DNA from: Unio delphinus
Lineage: Eukaryota; Mollusca; Bivalvia; Unionida; Unionidae
Assembly (NCBI GenBank): GCA_029339505.1
Contig: JAQISU010000096.1
Coordinates: 5,255,501-5,319,500, forward strand
DNA length: 64,000 nucleotides
Direction of reading: 5' to 3'
Shown one piece after another: positions 63,443-64,000 of this stretch. The position numbers and the translations under genes are program-made. Positions within the stretch are counted from its first letter, which is position 1. Each line of letters opens with the position of its first letter. The notes under the pieces were generated by a model that searched no databases, was not told where the DNA came from, and saw only the letters and a program-made list of their open reading frames with translations.

Positions 63443-64000
63443 CCCAATGGGAAATGGCATACAATTTTCCTTTGCTTTTTTTCAACCTGTGACTGCATGT
63501 AATAAAGACTTCTGAATTTCTAATGAATATGCATAAATCTGCTTTTTCAATGATTACCTGCTTAAGTAAATTTTCTTGTCAAGTGTGACCTATGTCCTTC
63601 CATAAACTAACTAATCAAAGTTTCTCTTTCAAACATAGTCATTTATCAATCTATACCAAGGGCATTTTGGTGTGTAAGAGGTTGTTTTACTGTTTTGTAG
63701 ATGACATAATTTTGTTTAAGCATATCTATGATAAATATCAAAATCTTGCTACAGGTCATTGGTGAGAAAGAGCAGAGAAAATCTTCACCTTTAGCTTGCA
63801 ATGATGGCACTTGAAATTACATAAATTTATTGAATGAAACTACTGTAGCCTTTTTCAAAATAAAATAAAGGTAACAACCTAAATATATATAGCAATATAT
63901 ATCACCGACCATTATTGTTTTCTTATGACAAAAGAGATAAATTTCTAAACCTGTTAATATGAACTGCTACACTCTGACTGAGGTATGTCTTCAACCATCA
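63443..64000. other. AT-rich stretch to window end, no feature recognised
   Basis: Nothing beyond short AT-rich open frames. The GLIS start exon could lie past this edge. Confidence 0.4.

Overview
The window is animal nuclear DNA: AT-rich, dense in microsatellites and transposons, with small exons scattered through long introns. The SINE and repeat types suggest a lophotrochozoan, most likely a bivalve mollusc; that placement is inference from style, not from a species-specific marker.

One host gene is clearly present, on the minus strand: a GLI-similar Krueppel-type transcription factor of the GLIS1/GLIS3 class. Eight coding exons can be joined with GT/AG sites and matching phases: 41281-39720, 30314-30153, 27155-27045, 16875-16725, 10565-10463, 7478-7288, 6270-6130 and 4886-4756 (stop). 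They give about 849 residues: a long disordered N-terminal half with a GLI/GLIS homology block, five C2H2 fingers, a Gln/Pro-rich C-terminal half, and a last segment that matches the vertebrate GLIS3 C-terminus. The first exon carrying the start codon was not found, so the gene continues upstream (higher coordinates), inside or beyond this window.

Layout. 1-4755: 3' UTR and/or downstream DNA, with a compound (CA)(TA)(CA) tract and a 33-36 bp minisatellite. 4756-41281: GLIS gene body. Its introns hold minisatellites, arrays of nuclear-receptor-like DR1 motifs, several MITE families, tRNA-derived SINEs and a 3.9 kb hAT transposon (34718-38626) with a perfect 8 bp target duplication and a spliced transposase ORF broken by one stop. 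41282-64000: upstream DNA or 5' intron with no supportable host exon; it holds a degraded L2/CR1-like LINE (about 51.6-54.06 kb), a 94 bp-arm near-perfect palindrome (48569-48768), three copies of an 8 bp-TSD hAT MITE, SINEs, and many (AT)n, (AC)n and (GA)n tracts.

No bacterial-type systems, CRISPR arrays, operons or rRNA genes were seen. The most noteworthy material is the complete GLIS C-terminal architecture with a divergent SUFU-type motif, the nested insertions whose target duplications allow relative dating, the near-identical palindrome, and a multicopy palindromic MITE-like family concentrated in the GLIS introns.
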